Assembly: GCA_016928395.1 (NCBI GenBank)
Contig: JAFGKV010000134.1
Location: 1 to 64,000, forward strand
Length of the DNA: 64,000 nucleotides
Reading direction: 5' to 3'
Origin: Candidatus Fermentibacterota bacterium
GTDB lineage: Bacteria > JAFGKV01
This document shows positions 27,355-35,679 of the stretch, piece after piece (the first letter of the stretch is position 1; each line of letters starts with the position of its first letter). Position numbers and translations under genes: made by a program. Below the pieces are notes generated by a model. The model was given only the letters and a program-made list of their open reading frames with translations, was not told the DNA's origin and ran no database searches.

Positions 27355-28002
27355 CTACAGCCGGAGCCAGACGGTGGACCCAAGCACGAACTGGAAGTTG
27401 GAGCTCTGCATGAAGAGGTGCTCCACGCCGCGCCAGCCTTTGGTGGGTACGGCGTTGAGCTGCCAGCGTATGTCGGCGGAGAGGGCCGCAAACCGAGTCA
27501 GGAAGTAGTCCATGCCGAACGCAAGGTCCATGACGAACGAGGTCTTCACGCTGACGTCGAAGCCCGGAGTCTCGGCCTCCAGGGAGTCGAGATAGGCGGT
27601 CTTTTCGAAATCGTTGAGGCTGATCCCGAAACCAAGGCCCCCGTGCGTAGCCAGGCCGGCCTGACCGCGGACTTTGCGGAAGGTGAATCCCAGAAGCACC
27701 GGCGTCATGCGGAGCGTGCCGGCGACCTCCCCGTCCAGCTCCAGCTCAAGCTCGTACTTCCGGGCGGACAAATCGACACCTACGAAGGTCGGATCCCGAA
27801 ACATGAAGGTCAGCGTGCCTCCCATGAGCGTGGAGGCATCGCCGAACTTCGTATCCACGAACTCCACGGTATTGGACGACACGGCGTACTTCGCGTGGGT
27901 GACCGGCAGGCCTCCGAAGAGGGAAAGCCCCCAGGTATCGGCCCAGGCGCCCGACGCGACTGCCGCCAGGATGATGAGAATGGCCCAAGGTCTTCGCCGC
28001 AT
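27355..28002 (-). CDS. Outer membrane beta-barrel protein (OmpW/OprF-like small barrel)
   Basis: A 215-aa protein with a signal peptide (MRRRPWAILIILAAVASGAWA). The body alternates hydrophobic and polar residues in short strands (FVGVDLSARKYELELELDG, LRMTPVLLGFTFR, GLATHGGLGFGISLNDF, SFVMDLAFGMDYFLTRF) and ends on an aromatic/hydrophobic strand (FQFVLGSTVWLRL), as expected for an eight-stranded barrel. The middle of the chain, with 'tPv.lgf.fr..g..a..gg.G.g', is OmpW-like. Specific function cannot be assigned. The calcium-repeat protein follows downstream after 276 bases, so co-expression is possible. Confidence 0.75.
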   Translation of the reverse strand: MRRRPWAILIILAAVASGAWADTWGLSLFGGLPVTHAKYAVSSNTVEFVDTKFGDASTLMGGTLTFMFRDPTFVGVDLSARKYELELELDGEVAGTLRMTPVLLGFTFRKVRGQAGLATHGGLGFGISLNDFEKTAYLDSLEAETPGFDVSVKTSFVMDLAFGMDYFLTRFAALSADIRWQLNAVPTKGWRGVEHLFMQSSNFQFVLGSTVWLRL

Positions 28003-28347
28003 GTTCCTACCCCTTCTTGGGAGTCGTGAATCATCCCCTCACACATCGAGGGCCGCAAAGTGGGATGTTTCGCCGTCTCGCGCAACCGTCAAAGGGTCGC
28101 AACCTTCGCGCAGCGGGAGACTGCGAGCACCCCGGATGCTTCTGTTGTGAGCGATGCGGTGGAGTGCGAGGCGCGGAAGGAAGGAGGGAGGGTGGGTGGA
28201 TGGATGGAGCGAACAAAGAAATCCCCCGCGACTTCGCTCAGGGCCAACGACCGCTTCGGGAATGGGAGGGGTCAAGTGATCAAGAAGGCCGACCCAAACC
28301 CTGAAACCTGAGCCCTGAAACCTGCTCGCCGCTCGCCGCGCGAGCCG
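28003..28347. other. Intergenic stretch with low-complexity repeats
   Basis: About 345 bases between the second nucleoside-type permease and the OmpW-like gene. It holds a purine-rich ATGG run (28175-28207) and a repeated CCCTGAAACCTGAG/CCCTGAAACCTG pair (about 28297-28324). A looser CTGAACCCTGAACCCTG run occurs near 21007-21021. No gene recognised. Confidence 0.45.
28175..28207. repeat. Purine-rich GGAAGG/GGATGG microsatellite
   Basis: A run of GGAAGGAAGGAGGGAGGG followed by TGGGTGGATGGATGG. It is strand-asymmetric (almost no C) and resembles the other ATGG-type runs in this window. Confidence 0.6.
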
Positions 28348-29289
28348 CTAGCTTCTCTCCTCCCGCCGGAAGGGAATGGTGAGGGCTGCGGGGGTGTCCG
28401 CGTCGCGGTGGAGACGGGCCCGCCAGGCGATGAGCACCAAAGCCACGATGGTGGTGACATACGGCAGGGTCTGCAATAGCGGGGCTGAGACCCTGGAGCC
28501 CAGCGCCTGCATGCGGAAACTGGCCGCACCCACCACACCGAACAGGTAGGCGCCGATCAGCGCACGCCCGGGTCGCCAGAGGGAGAAGATCACCACGGCC
28601 AGGGCTATCCAGCCTCGGCCCGCCACCATGCGCTCGATCCACATACGATTGTAGGCCAGCGAGAGATGCGCTCCTGCCAGCCCCGCCATGAACCCGGCGA
28701 AGGCTGTTGCCAGCATCCGTACCCTGATGACGGGCACCCCCTGTACGTCTGCAGCCTCGGGATTCTCTCCCACGGCGCGCACGGCCAGGCCCCACGTAGT
28801 GCGCATCAGAAAATACCTGATCACCGGCACCAGGAGCACGGCGGCGTAAACCAGGGGATCGTGCCGGAACAGGGCCGGACCGACCAGCGGGATATCTGCC
28901 AGCAGCGGCACAGCTACCGGGGCGATACCCGGCGCGGTCTGCCCGATGAAGCATTGCCCAAAGAACCCCGAGATTCCTGTCCCCAGTATCATGAGAGCAA
29001 GCCCGGCCACCACCTGGCTGGCGCCGAGCATCACTGTGAAGACCCCGTGGAGGAGGCCCATGAGCATGCCCGCGCATGCGGCCGCGCCCAGGGCAAGGGC
29101 GGGATTGCCTGTGGCGTGGCTTGCGGCAAAACCCGTCAGAGCTCCCACCAGCATGATTCCCTCGATGCCCAGGTTCAGCACCCCTGAGCGCTCCAGTACC
29201 AGCTCTCCCAGTGCGGCAAGAAGCACGGCCGTCCCGCCCTGCATACCGGCGGCTACGAGACCGGCGCCCATGCCCATCAGATCAATCAT
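28348..29289 (-). CDS. BMP-type nucleoside ABC transporter, permease 2
   Basis: A 313-aa inner-membrane protein with about nine helices, of the BPD_transp_2 family (RbsC/LivH-like). It is the smaller permease partner in nucleoside importers of the NupQ/YufQ type. GELVLERSGVLNLGIEGIMLVGA near the N-terminus is the diagnostic start of that subfamily, and RAVGENPEAADVQGVPVIRVR is the coupling-loop region ('avGenp.aA...Gi...r') that contacts the ATPase. The start at 29289 (ATG) overlaps the end of the upstream permease by 8 bases, so the genes are translationally coupled. It imports, with its partners, a nucleoside or related small molecule. Confidence 0.88.
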   Translation of the reverse strand: MIDLMGMGAGLVAAGMQGGTAVLLAALGELVLERSGVLNLGIEGIMLVGALTGFAASHATGNPALALGAAACAGMLMGLLHGVFTVMLGASQVVAGLALMILGTGISGFFGQCFIGQTAPGIAPVAVPLLADIPLVGPALFRHDPLVYAAVLLVPVIRYFLMRTTWGLAVRAVGENPEAADVQGVPVIRVRMLATAFAGFMAGLAGAHLSLAYNRMWIERMVAGRGWIALAVVIFSLWRPGRALIGAYLFGVVGAASFRMQALGSRVSAPLLQTLPYVTTIVALVLIAWRARLHRDADTPAALTIPFRREERS

Positions 29290-30373
29290 GGACGACGCCC
29301 TCACTGAGCGCGGAGCCCTGGTGAACAACCCAGGCCATTCGCCAGTTCGCCGCCGCGTCCGCAGCCAGCACCGAGAGCAAGATGAGACCCTGGAGCACAT
29401 CCACGAGAGACGAAGAAATGCCCATGACCTGAAGTTGTTCACCGCCGGTGAGCAAAACCCCGAACAGGAAGGCTACCAGGGGCACCGCGAGGGGATGGAG
29501 CCGGGCCAGCCACGCCACCAGAATGGCCGTATAGCCGTAGCCCGGGGAGAAACGAGGCTGCAAGCGATGGAGTACCCCCGATAGTTCGACTCCGCCGGCC
29601 ATACCGGCCAGGGTGCCCGAGAGGATCATCACCACCACTGCATCACGCTTCACCCGATAGCCCGCATACTCGGCGGCGCGGACATTGCTGCCGGCAACCC
29701 GTACTTGAAACCCCCATTTCGTCCGCCACAGAAGCGCCCAGAGCGCCAGGGAGCATAGCACTCCAACGAAAAGCCCGACATGAAGACGGGTGCCCGCAAA
29801 GGCCGGCAGCGCAGCGTCATCGGGAAAGCGATCCGACATGGGGAAGCCGAAGGTGGTCTTCCCTTTCCACGGGCCGTAACAGAGATGGTCTGCCACCAGA
29901 ATGGCCACGTAGTTGCCCATGAGGGTGACCAGGATCTCGCTCACACCGAGCGTCGCTCTGAGGACGCCGGGCACCGCGGCCCAAACCGCGCCGGCAGCGC
30001 ACGCCGCGACGAGCATGAGCGGCGCCCGGGGAAGGCCGAAGTCCGGCGTGAACAGGGCCACGTAGGTAGCGGCCAGCGCCCCGGCATAGAGCTGGCCCTC
30101 GGCGCCGATGTTCCACAGGCGCATCCGGAAGGCCACGGCCACGGCCAGGCCCGTCAGGATAAGGGGGATGGCTTTCACGAGGGTCTCAAAGAATCCGTAG
30201 GAGGTGCCCAAGGGATCCACCAGAAGGGCTCGATACGCCCCTGCGGCGTCGATGCCGGAGGCTTCAAGGAAGAGATATCCGGCCAGGAGCGCGACGCCGA
30301 TGGAACCGGCGATGGTGAGGCTGTCGTGAAGCGCGGAGCGACCATGTCGCCGGTGAAAGATGAGGCGTCTCAC
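29282..30373 (-). CDS. BMP-type nucleoside ABC transporter, permease 1
   Basis: A 363-aa inner-membrane permease of the NupP/YufP type. It has a long N-terminal helix region, FRMRLWNIGAEGQLYAGALAATYVAL (the 'f..g.wNIGaEGQl..Ga' signature) and RVAGSNVRAAEYAGYRVKRDAVVVMILSGTLAG, the coupling loop ('v.G.n..AA.yaGi'). It begins with GTG and overlaps the last 4 bases of the ATPase gene. Together with the smaller permease it forms the transmembrane channel. The Bacillus and streptococcal homologues take up guanosine and related purine nucleosides, which is the best guess here. Confidence 0.88.
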   Translation of the reverse strand: MRRLIFHRRHGRSALHDSLTIAGSIGVALLAGYLFLEASGIDAAGAYRALLVDPLGTSYGFFETLVKAIPLILTGLAVAVAFRMRLWNIGAEGQLYAGALAATYVALFTPDFGLPRAPLMLVAACAAGAVWAAVPGVLRATLGVSEILVTLMGNYVAILVADHLCYGPWKGKTTFGFPMSDRFPDDAALPAFAGTRLHVGLFVGVLCSLALWALLWRTKWGFQVRVAGSNVRAAEYAGYRVKRDAVVVMILSGTLAGMAGGVELSGVLHRLQPRFSPGYGYTAILVAWLARLHPLAVPLVAFLFGVLLTGGEQLQVMGISSSLVDVLQGLILLSVLAADAAANWRMAWVVHQGSALSEGVVHD

Positions 30374-31932
30374 GGGGTCGATCTCGGGCCCAGCATATCC
30401 AGGCCGAGTTGCAGGGGCGTCGTGGCCTCGGGGCGACGCTGGGCCACGATTCTCCCGCGAAACAGCACGACGATTCGCTGGCTGAGCGACAGGAGCTGAT
30501 CAAAATCCTCGCTGATCAAGACAATGGCTGTGCCTGAGGATGCCAGTGCCCGAAGTCTGGCCTCGACGAAGCCTGTCGCCTGCACATCAAGCCCGTGAAG
30601 AGGGTACTCGGCGATCAACATGACGGGGCACTGCAAGGTCTCCCGGCCGACGATGAGCTTCTGGATAGTGCCGCCCGACAGGAGACGAACCAGCCTGCCC
30701 GGATCGCCCGGTTCGATCCCCTCCGACCGCGCAAGATCCGCGCCCATACGCCACACGGCGCCCCGGGAAAGCCAGTGTCCCCGGCCAAGACGCGGATGGT
30801 GAAGCCACGTGAGCGCCGCATTTTCCGCCAATGAGAGATCCTGGGCCACGCCACGACCCCGCCGGTCTCCCGGCACATACCGCACGCCCCGCATGCGGAA
30901 CCTGTGTGCAGACATCCCGGTCATGTCGTCTCCGTCGACCAGAATCGAGCCAGCCGAAGGCGCTCGAAGTCCCGCCAGCACTTCGGCAAGAGCCGATTGA
31001 CCCGCGCCGGCCACCCCGGCGACTCCGAGGATCTCTCCCGCACGAACCTCGAGGCTAACATCAGTCAGTGACTGAACCCCATGGAGACCGTCGGCCTGAA
31101 CATGCTGGAGTTTAAGGACCACTCGGCCCGGGGCGGGAGCCGGCGATGAGTACTCCGAGCGCGCCGCAGGGGAACCCATCATGTGTGCGACCAGATCGCC
31201 CGGGGCACAGGCGACTGCCGGGGCGCTATGCACCACTCGTCCCTGGCGTAACACGGTGATGCGATCGGCGAGGTGCAGGACCTCGTCCAGTCTGTGGCTG
31301 ATGAACACCACCGATGCGCCGTCTCTGATCAAGGTGCGCATCGTGGCGAACAGCCCTGCCGTCTCCTGCGGTGTCAGCACCGCGGTGGGCTCGTCAAGGA
31401 TGAGGACGACGACCTCCCGAGCCAGATTCCGCAAGATGTCCGCCTGCTGGCGTTCCGCCACCGAAAGCTCGGCCACCCGCCTCTGGGGATCGAGGGGAAA
31501 CCCCAGTCGTTCCGCCATGGCTGACGCTCGAGCGAGGAGTTCTCGCCGCCGGACTATCCGGGGCATCGAACGATCTCCCACCGCCATGTTTTCCGCCACG
31601 GTCATGCGGGAGAGTAGCATGCTGTGCTGATAGACCATGCCTATGCCCGCCTTCAACGCGTCGGCGGGTGAACGGAAGCATGTCGACCTGCCACGCACGC
31701 GGATCGTACCGGCGTCCATGCTGTATGATCCGGCCAGGATACTCATGAGCGTGCTCTTGCCGGCGCCGTTGGCGCCCAGCAGGGCATGGATCTCGCCCGG
31801 CCAGAGGTCGAGATCGATGTGATCGTTGGCTTTGACTGGTCCGAAGGACTTGGTGATGCCGCGCAGTTCTACGACCGGATCCAGCGTGACCTCACGGGAG
31901 AGTTGGGGCGCGGGATGGAATGATTGACGCAT
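30370..31932 (-). CDS. BMP-type nucleoside ABC transporter, double ATPase
   Basis: A 520-aa protein with two ABC domains, as in NupO/RbsA-type ATPases. Domain 1 has an intact Walker A (GANGAGKST), Q-loop (VYQHSML) and Walker B (LILDEPTAVL). Its signature is degenerate (LSVAERQQ). Domain 2 has the usual degenerate Walker A of this family (GVAGAGQSAL), an ABC signature LSGGTIQKL and Walker B-like MLIAEYPLHGLD, where most relatives read E-x-P-T-R/W-GLD. It ends 4 bases into the permease gene. The start at 31932 has no strong ribosome site and lies close to an ATCC microsatellite. Confidence 0.9.
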   Translation of the reverse strand: MRQSFHPAPQLSREVTLDPVVELRGITKSFGPVKANDHIDLDLWPGEIHALLGANGAGKSTLMSILAGSYSMDAGTIRVRGRSTCFRSPADALKAGIGMVYQHSMLLSRMTVAENMAVGDRSMPRIVRRRELLARASAMAERLGFPLDPQRRVAELSVAERQQADILRNLAREVVVLILDEPTAVLTPQETAGLFATMRTLIRDGASVVFISHRLDEVLHLADRITVLRQGRVVHSAPAVACAPGDLVAHMMGSPAARSEYSSPAPAPGRVVLKLQHVQADGLHGVQSLTDVSLEVRAGEILGVAGVAGAGQSALAEVLAGLRAPSAGSILVDGDDMTGMSAHRFRMRGVRYVPGDRRGRGVAQDLSLAENAALTWLHHPRLGRGHWLSRGAVWRMGADLARSEGIEPGDPGRLVRLLSGGTIQKLIVGRETLQCPVMLIAEYPLHGLDVQATGFVEARLRALASSGTAIVLISEDFDQLLSLSQRIVVLFRGRIVAQRRPEATTPLQLGLDMLGPRSTP

Positions 31933-31958
31933 GGATTGATGGGAGCATCGTACGTCCG

Positions 31959-31999
31959 ATCATCCACCCATCCAGTCATCCAATCATCCAATCATCCAG
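31959..31999. repeat. ATCC (ATGG) microsatellite
   Basis: The run ATCATCCACCCATCCAGTCA continues TCCAATCATCCAATCATCCAG between the ATPase and binding-lipoprotein genes. Units are of 4-8 bases and imperfect. It is the largest of three such runs in the window. Confidence 0.65.
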
Positions 32000-32016
32000 A
32001 TTTCCAGGGCACACTG

Positions 32017-33129
32017 CTACTTCGGCACTGTCCCCACCACACCCTGGACGAAGTAGGTCATGCCGAGGAGTTCCACGTCGGTGGCGCGGGTATCCGCTGG
32101 TATCGCCCGTGTTCCGTCCTGACGGAAAACCGGGCCGTCAAAGACATCAAAGCGGCCGTCCACGATGTCCTGCTGGCGGGAAGCAACAAGCTGGCGCACA
32201 TCCTCGGGTACGGCCGGGCCCCAGTCAGCCAGCGTGGTGAGGCCGGTTTCCATGCCCCACCAGTAATCCTCGCTCTTCCACACCCCGGCAAGCACCTCCT
32301 CCACGATGCGGGAATAGAGAACGCCCCAGTCCCAGATGGCCGCCGTGACGTATTTGGTGGGCGCGAAGGCCCGGGAATCGGAGTTATAGCCTATGGCGAA
32401 GATGCCACGTTCCTCCGCGGCCTGGATCGGCGCCGGGGAATCGCCCTCGCTCATGATCACGTCGCAGCCGGCATCCATTAGACTTCTGGCGGCATCCTTC
32501 TCGGCCGCCGGATCATACCAGGCATTGGTCCACACGACATGCACGGTGCATGAGGGGTTCGCCTCCCGGGCGCCCAGGGTGAATGCGTTGACATGGCGGA
32601 TTACCTCTGGGATCGGCACGGGTGCGACATAGCCGATCTTGCCCGACGTCGTCAGCGCGCCCCCCGCCAGCCCCGCGAGGCAGATGGTCTGATACGCGCG
32701 GCCGAAGTAGGTGCCAACATTGGCGGCGCGCTTGAACCCCGTGGCGTGCATGAACACGGTGGCAGGGAACCTCTCGGCTGCGGCAAGCACGGCATCCATG
32801 TACCCGAAACTGGTGGCGAAGACGAGCGTGCAGCCCTCCTGGGCGAGTTTGCTCAAGACTCGCTCGGCGTCAGCTCCTTCCTTGACATTCTCCACACACA
32901 TGGTCTGAAGGCCGGGAAAACGCGATTCCAGCGCCTTGCGGCCCTGGTCGTGGGCAAAGGTCCACCCTGCGTCACCGATGGGGCCGACATAGATGAACCC
33001 GACCTTACGATCCACCTTCGTGGGGTTACCGGCCTCGTCACCCTTGTCTTCCTTGTGCGAAGCCTGGTCACCGCACGCGGAGAGGAGCACAACGCTCAGC
33101 AGGACCACAGTCATCCGAGTGAGTAGCAT
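32017..33129 (-). CDS. BMP family nucleoside-binding lipoprotein of ABC importer
   Basis: A 370-aa lipoprotein. The signal peptide ends in a lipobox LLSAC with Cys19 for lipid attachment, followed by a charged linker. The domain matches the basic membrane protein (BMP/PnrA) family: KVGFIYVGPIGDAGWTFAHDQGRKALE, VFATSFGYMDAVLAAAERFP, GRAYQTICLAGLAGGALTTSGKIGYVAP, IRHVNAFTLGAREANP and SEGDSPAPIQAAEERG. PnrA homologues bind purine nucleosides. It leads the four-gene minus-strand importer operon (lipoprotein, ATPase, permease 1, permease 2). GGAGGATAGTT just upstream of the ATG is a strong ribosome site. The promoter should lie in 33130-33412. Confidence 0.92.
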   Translation of the reverse strand: MLLTRMTVVLLSVVLLSACGDQASHKEDKGDEAGNPTKVDRKVGFIYVGPIGDAGWTFAHDQGRKALESRFPGLQTMCVENVKEGADAERVLSKLAQEGCTLVFATSFGYMDAVLAAAERFPATVFMHATGFKRAANVGTYFGRAYQTICLAGLAGGALTTSGKIGYVAPVPIPEVIRHVNAFTLGAREANPSCTVHVVWTNAWYDPAAEKDAARSLMDAGCDVIMSEGDSPAPIQAAEERGIFAIGYNSDSRAFAPTKYVTAAIWDWGVLYSRIVEEVLAGVWKSEDYWWGMETGLTTLADWGPAVPEDVRQLVASRQQDIVDGRFDVFDGPVFRQDGTRAIPADTRATDVELLGMTYFVQGVVGTVPK

Positions 33130-33412
33130 AACTATCCTCCTTGCGGAAATGCCCGTCGTGAAGTAATGAGGAGCGCGGTCTTTGTCTACCCCTGATGCAG
33201 AGACGGTGAACCTTGTGCACTGCGGCCGTCGTGCGCGGAGTAGCGAATTCGCGAGCCCCGGAGCGGTTCATTTCTCTTGTTGCGGCAGTGCCGAGAATCA
33301 CGTAGTCTTCCGGTTGCGCATGGTGTGTTACTGCGCTAAGTTGAATGGAATGGACAAGTGCTGGGCTCTGCGTTGAACCTGTCAGCGCTGGACGGCGCCA
33401 GGAGGAAGCTGG
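33130..33412. other. Divergent intergenic region between nucleoside importer and inositol-phosphate synthase
   Basis: Two long transcription units diverge here: the importer operon to the left, and to the right a run of plus-strand genes reaching 56553. The region is locally less GC-rich and should hold both promoters. I could not define either box with confidence, and no riboswitch-like fold was recognised. Confidence 0.4.
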
Positions 33413-34726
33413 ATGGATCGACCGAAGATGATTGCGCCTGCCGAGGGGAAGCTGGGTGTGCTGCTTCCCGGCATGGGCGCCGTTGCGACAACCTTCATTG
33501 CCGGGGTCGAGGCAGTCCGCAAGGGCGGGGGGCTCCCCATCGGCTCCGTGACACAGATGGGCACGATCAGACTGGGCAAGCGAACCGAGGGAAGATCTCC
33601 CCATATCAAGGATTTCATACCTCTGGCCTCGTTAAACCAGCTTGTGTTTGCCGGCTGGGACATTTTCACGGACAATGTCCATGACGCGGCAATTCGAGCG
33701 GGAGTCTTGCGGCCTGAACTCCTGGCGCGGCTTCGCCCCGAGTTGGAGGCCATCTCGCCGATGCCTGCCGTGTTCGACCGTCACTACGTGAAGCGGCTCG
33801 ACGGCCCGAACGTCAAGAAGGGTGCCAACTGGCGGGAACTGGCGGATCAGCTTGGCGACGATATCGCCTCGTTCAAGCATCGTGGTGGATGCGACCGCCT
33901 GGTGATGATCTGGTGCGGCAGCACCGAGATCCACATGGTTCCCTCGGAAGTGCACCAGACCCTGGAACGCTTTGAACGCGGGTTGGCCGAGAGGGATCCG
34001 GCTATCTCCCCCAGCATGGTCTACGCATACGCGGCCATCAAGGCCGGTATTCCCTACGCCAATGGCGCGCCTAACCTCTCCGCGGATATCCCCGCCCTCA
34101 TGGACTTTGCCCACGACCGCGGAGTACCGCTGGTCGGGAAAGACTTCAAGACGGGCCAGACCCTCATGAAGACCATACTGGCTCCGGGCCTGAAGGCACG
34201 CATGCTCGGAATCCAAGGGTGGTTCTCTACCAATATCCTGGGTAACCGTGACGGCGAGGTGCTCGACGATCCGGAAAGCTTCAAGACCAAGGAGGAAAGC
34301 AAACTCAGCGTTCTCGAGCACATACTGCAACCCGAGGTCTATCCCGATCTGTATGACGGGCTGTATCACAAGGTTCGCATCAACTACTACCCGCCCCGAG
34401 GCGACAACAAAGAAGGGTGGGACAATATCGATATCTTCGGGTGGCTGGGCTATCCCATGCAGATCAAGATCGACTTCCTCTGCAGAGACAGCATCCTGGC
34501 TGCGCCTTTGGTGCTCGATATTGCACTATTCCTTGACCTCGCGGCCAGATCGGGATGGCGAGGCATTCAGGAATGGATGTCTTTCTTCTTCAAGAGCCCC
34601 ATGCATGCCCCGGGGCTCTATCCGGAACACGATCTCTTCATCCAACTCATGAAGCTGAAGAATACGCTCCGGTTCTTGATGGGCGAAGAGTGTATTACGC
34701 ATTTGGGGAACGAGTACTACGACTGA
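33413..34726 (+). CDS. ino1: Inositol-3-phosphate synthase
   Basis: A 437-aa enzyme of the myo-inositol-1-phosphate synthase family. It converts glucose 6-phosphate to inositol 3-phosphate using bound NAD+. GVLLPGMGAVATTFIAGVEA at about residues 15-34 is the dinucleotide-binding turn. VPLVGKDFKTGQTLMKTILAP and WFSTNILGNRDGEVLDDPESFKTKEESK carry the family's conserved lysines and NAD/substrate contacts. YYPPRGDNKEGWDNIDIFGW is another diagnostic stretch. The length is in the bacterial/archaeal range. Product use is likely phosphatidylinositol or an inositol solute; the later lipid genes of this gene run fit the former, but no PI synthase is in the window. Confidence 0.93.
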   Translation: MDRPKMIAPAEGKLGVLLPGMGAVATTFIAGVEAVRKGGGLPIGSVTQMGTIRLGKRTEGRSPHIKDFIPLASLNQLVFAGWDIFTDNVHDAAIRAGVLRPELLARLRPELEAISPMPAVFDRHYVKRLDGPNVKKGANWRELADQLGDDIASFKHRGGCDRLVMIWCGSTEIHMVPSEVHQTLERFERGLAERDPAISPSMVYAYAAIKAGIPYANGAPNLSADIPALMDFAHDRGVPLVGKDFKTGQTLMKTILAPGLKARMLGIQGWFSTNILGNRDGEVLDDPESFKTKEESKLSVLEHILQPEVYPDLYDGLYHKVRINYYPPRGDNKEGWDNIDIFGWLGYPMQIKIDFLCRDSILAAPLVLDIALFLDLAARSGWRGIQEWMSFFFKSPMHAPGLYPEHDLFIQLMKLKNTLRFLMGEECITHLGNEYYD

Positions 34727-34751
34727 AGGACGACAGCCCAGGGGAGTGCGC

Positions 34752-35297
34752 GTGATAATTGGTCAAGCCCCACCTCCGAAGGCGGCTGCGGAGCGATTGC
34801 CCCAGCCCAAACGCCCCGGACCGATGGAACCCAAAGTGTTCACACGGTTTCTGAAGCCGGATGCCTACATACCCAACCTCGTTGCGACGGAAAAGGCCGA
34901 GATTCTCCAGGAATTGGTCTCGGTGTTGAAGCATCCCGGCCTCGAGAACGAATGCCGTTGCGTCCATGAACTCCTGCTTGCTCGTGAGCAGGTAGGCACC
35001 ACTGCATTGGGCAAGGGGTTAGCTGTACCCCACGCCCGTACCGCCTTTGTCACGGGCTTGAGCGTGGTGATCGGACGGTCCATACCGGGAGTGAGCTACG
35101 GTGCTCCCGACCGCAAGCCCGTGCACATTTTCTTTCTCGTGCTGGGCCCCAATGAGGATCCCAGCCAGCTCTACCTCTCGTTTCTGAGCACCATCGTGAA
35201 GGTGTTCAAGACCCGAGCCATGAAGCGCCGGCTCTTGAGTGCGGCGAGCTTCGAGGAAATGGTCGGCATGCTGGAGGATGCACTGGCAAGTGAATAA
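34752..35297 (+). CDS. PTS EIIA type-2 domain protein (PtsN-like)
   Basis: A 181-aa cytoplasmic protein with a PTS EIIA type-2 domain (fructose/mannitol/nitrogen-PTS class). The phospho-accepting His94 sits in GLAVPHART, the expected context, preceded by LLLAREQVGTTALGKG, the 'R E.....tgiG.giaiPH' motif. No EIIB or EIIC gene and no sugar operon is adjacent, so a regulatory PTS-Ntr-type role is more likely than sugar transport. Start GTG 34752 is supported by AGGGGAG upstream; the first 25 residues before the domain are Pro-rich. The end overlaps the next gene by 8 bases. Confidence 0.85.
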   Translation: MIIGQAPPPKAAAERLPQPKRPGPMEPKVFTRFLKPDAYIPNLVATEKAEILQELVSVLKHPGLENECRCVHELLLAREQVGTTALGKGLAVPHARTAFVTGLSVVIGRSIPGVSYGAPDRKPVHIFFLVLGPNEDPSQLYLSFLSTIVKVFKTRAMKRRLLSAASFEEMVGMLEDALASE

Positions 35298-35640
35298 GGA
35301 CATACCGCTTTTGGTCTCGCTGCAGGATATCGACAACCTCCTGGAGGACGCCAGCGATCAGGGCGATGCCCATGAGCTCAAGTCACTGGGATTCGTCCTG
35401 GGAAGCCTCGAAGAGCTCAAGGCGGCCAGAGTTCGCGTGCGGGCCACGATTGATCAGGCCCTACTGCGCGCGTATGACCGGCTTGCCTCCGTCTATCGCC
35501 GCAGAGCTGTGGTTCCCATCGTCCACGGTACGTGCTCGGGCTGCTTTGGCACCCTGCCTACTGCGAGGCTCCAGGAGGCAAAGACCGGCGACAAAGTGCT
35601 CTGCTGCGAGAACTGCGGCCGCATCCTGTTCTGGATGTAG
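35290..35640 (+). CDS. Short C4-type zinc-ribbon protein (CdsZ/zf-RING_7-like)
   Basis: A 116-aa protein. The first 70 residues are a helical, probably coiled-coil segment (ELKSLGFVLGSLEELKAARVRVRATIDQ). The rest is a four-cysteine zinc ribbon: C-S-G-C-F ... CC-E-N-C-GRILFW. The C-terminal ribbon matches the zf-RING_7 domain proteins (about 230-250 aa) that are widespread and often sit near lipid or DNA-metabolism genes. Here the coiled coil is about half the usual length. Start is GTG 35290, overlapping the PTS gene. Role unknown; nucleic-acid or protein binding is likely. Confidence 0.78.
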   Translation: MNKDIPLLVSLQDIDNLLEDASDQGDAHELKSLGFVLGSLEELKAARVRVRATIDQALLRAYDRLASVYRRRAVVPIVHGTCSGCFGTLPTARLQEAKTGDKVLCCENCGRILFWM

Positions 35641-35679
35641 CCGCACCAGCTTTGGCCTGCGGGGGCGATCGGAGGTAGC

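Noticed and set aside
30370-31932. Degenerate second Walker A in the double ATPase considered as damage
   Set aside because: The second domain of RbsA/NupO-type ATPases normally has a degenerate Walker A, so this is a family trait.
31959-31999. ATCC repeats considered as a CRISPR remnant
   Set aside because: Units are only 4-8 bases, with no spacer structure and no cas genes nearby.
33130-33412. Riboswitch upstream of ino1 or the nucleoside importer
   Set aside because: No purine-type or other known aptamer consensus could be found by eye.
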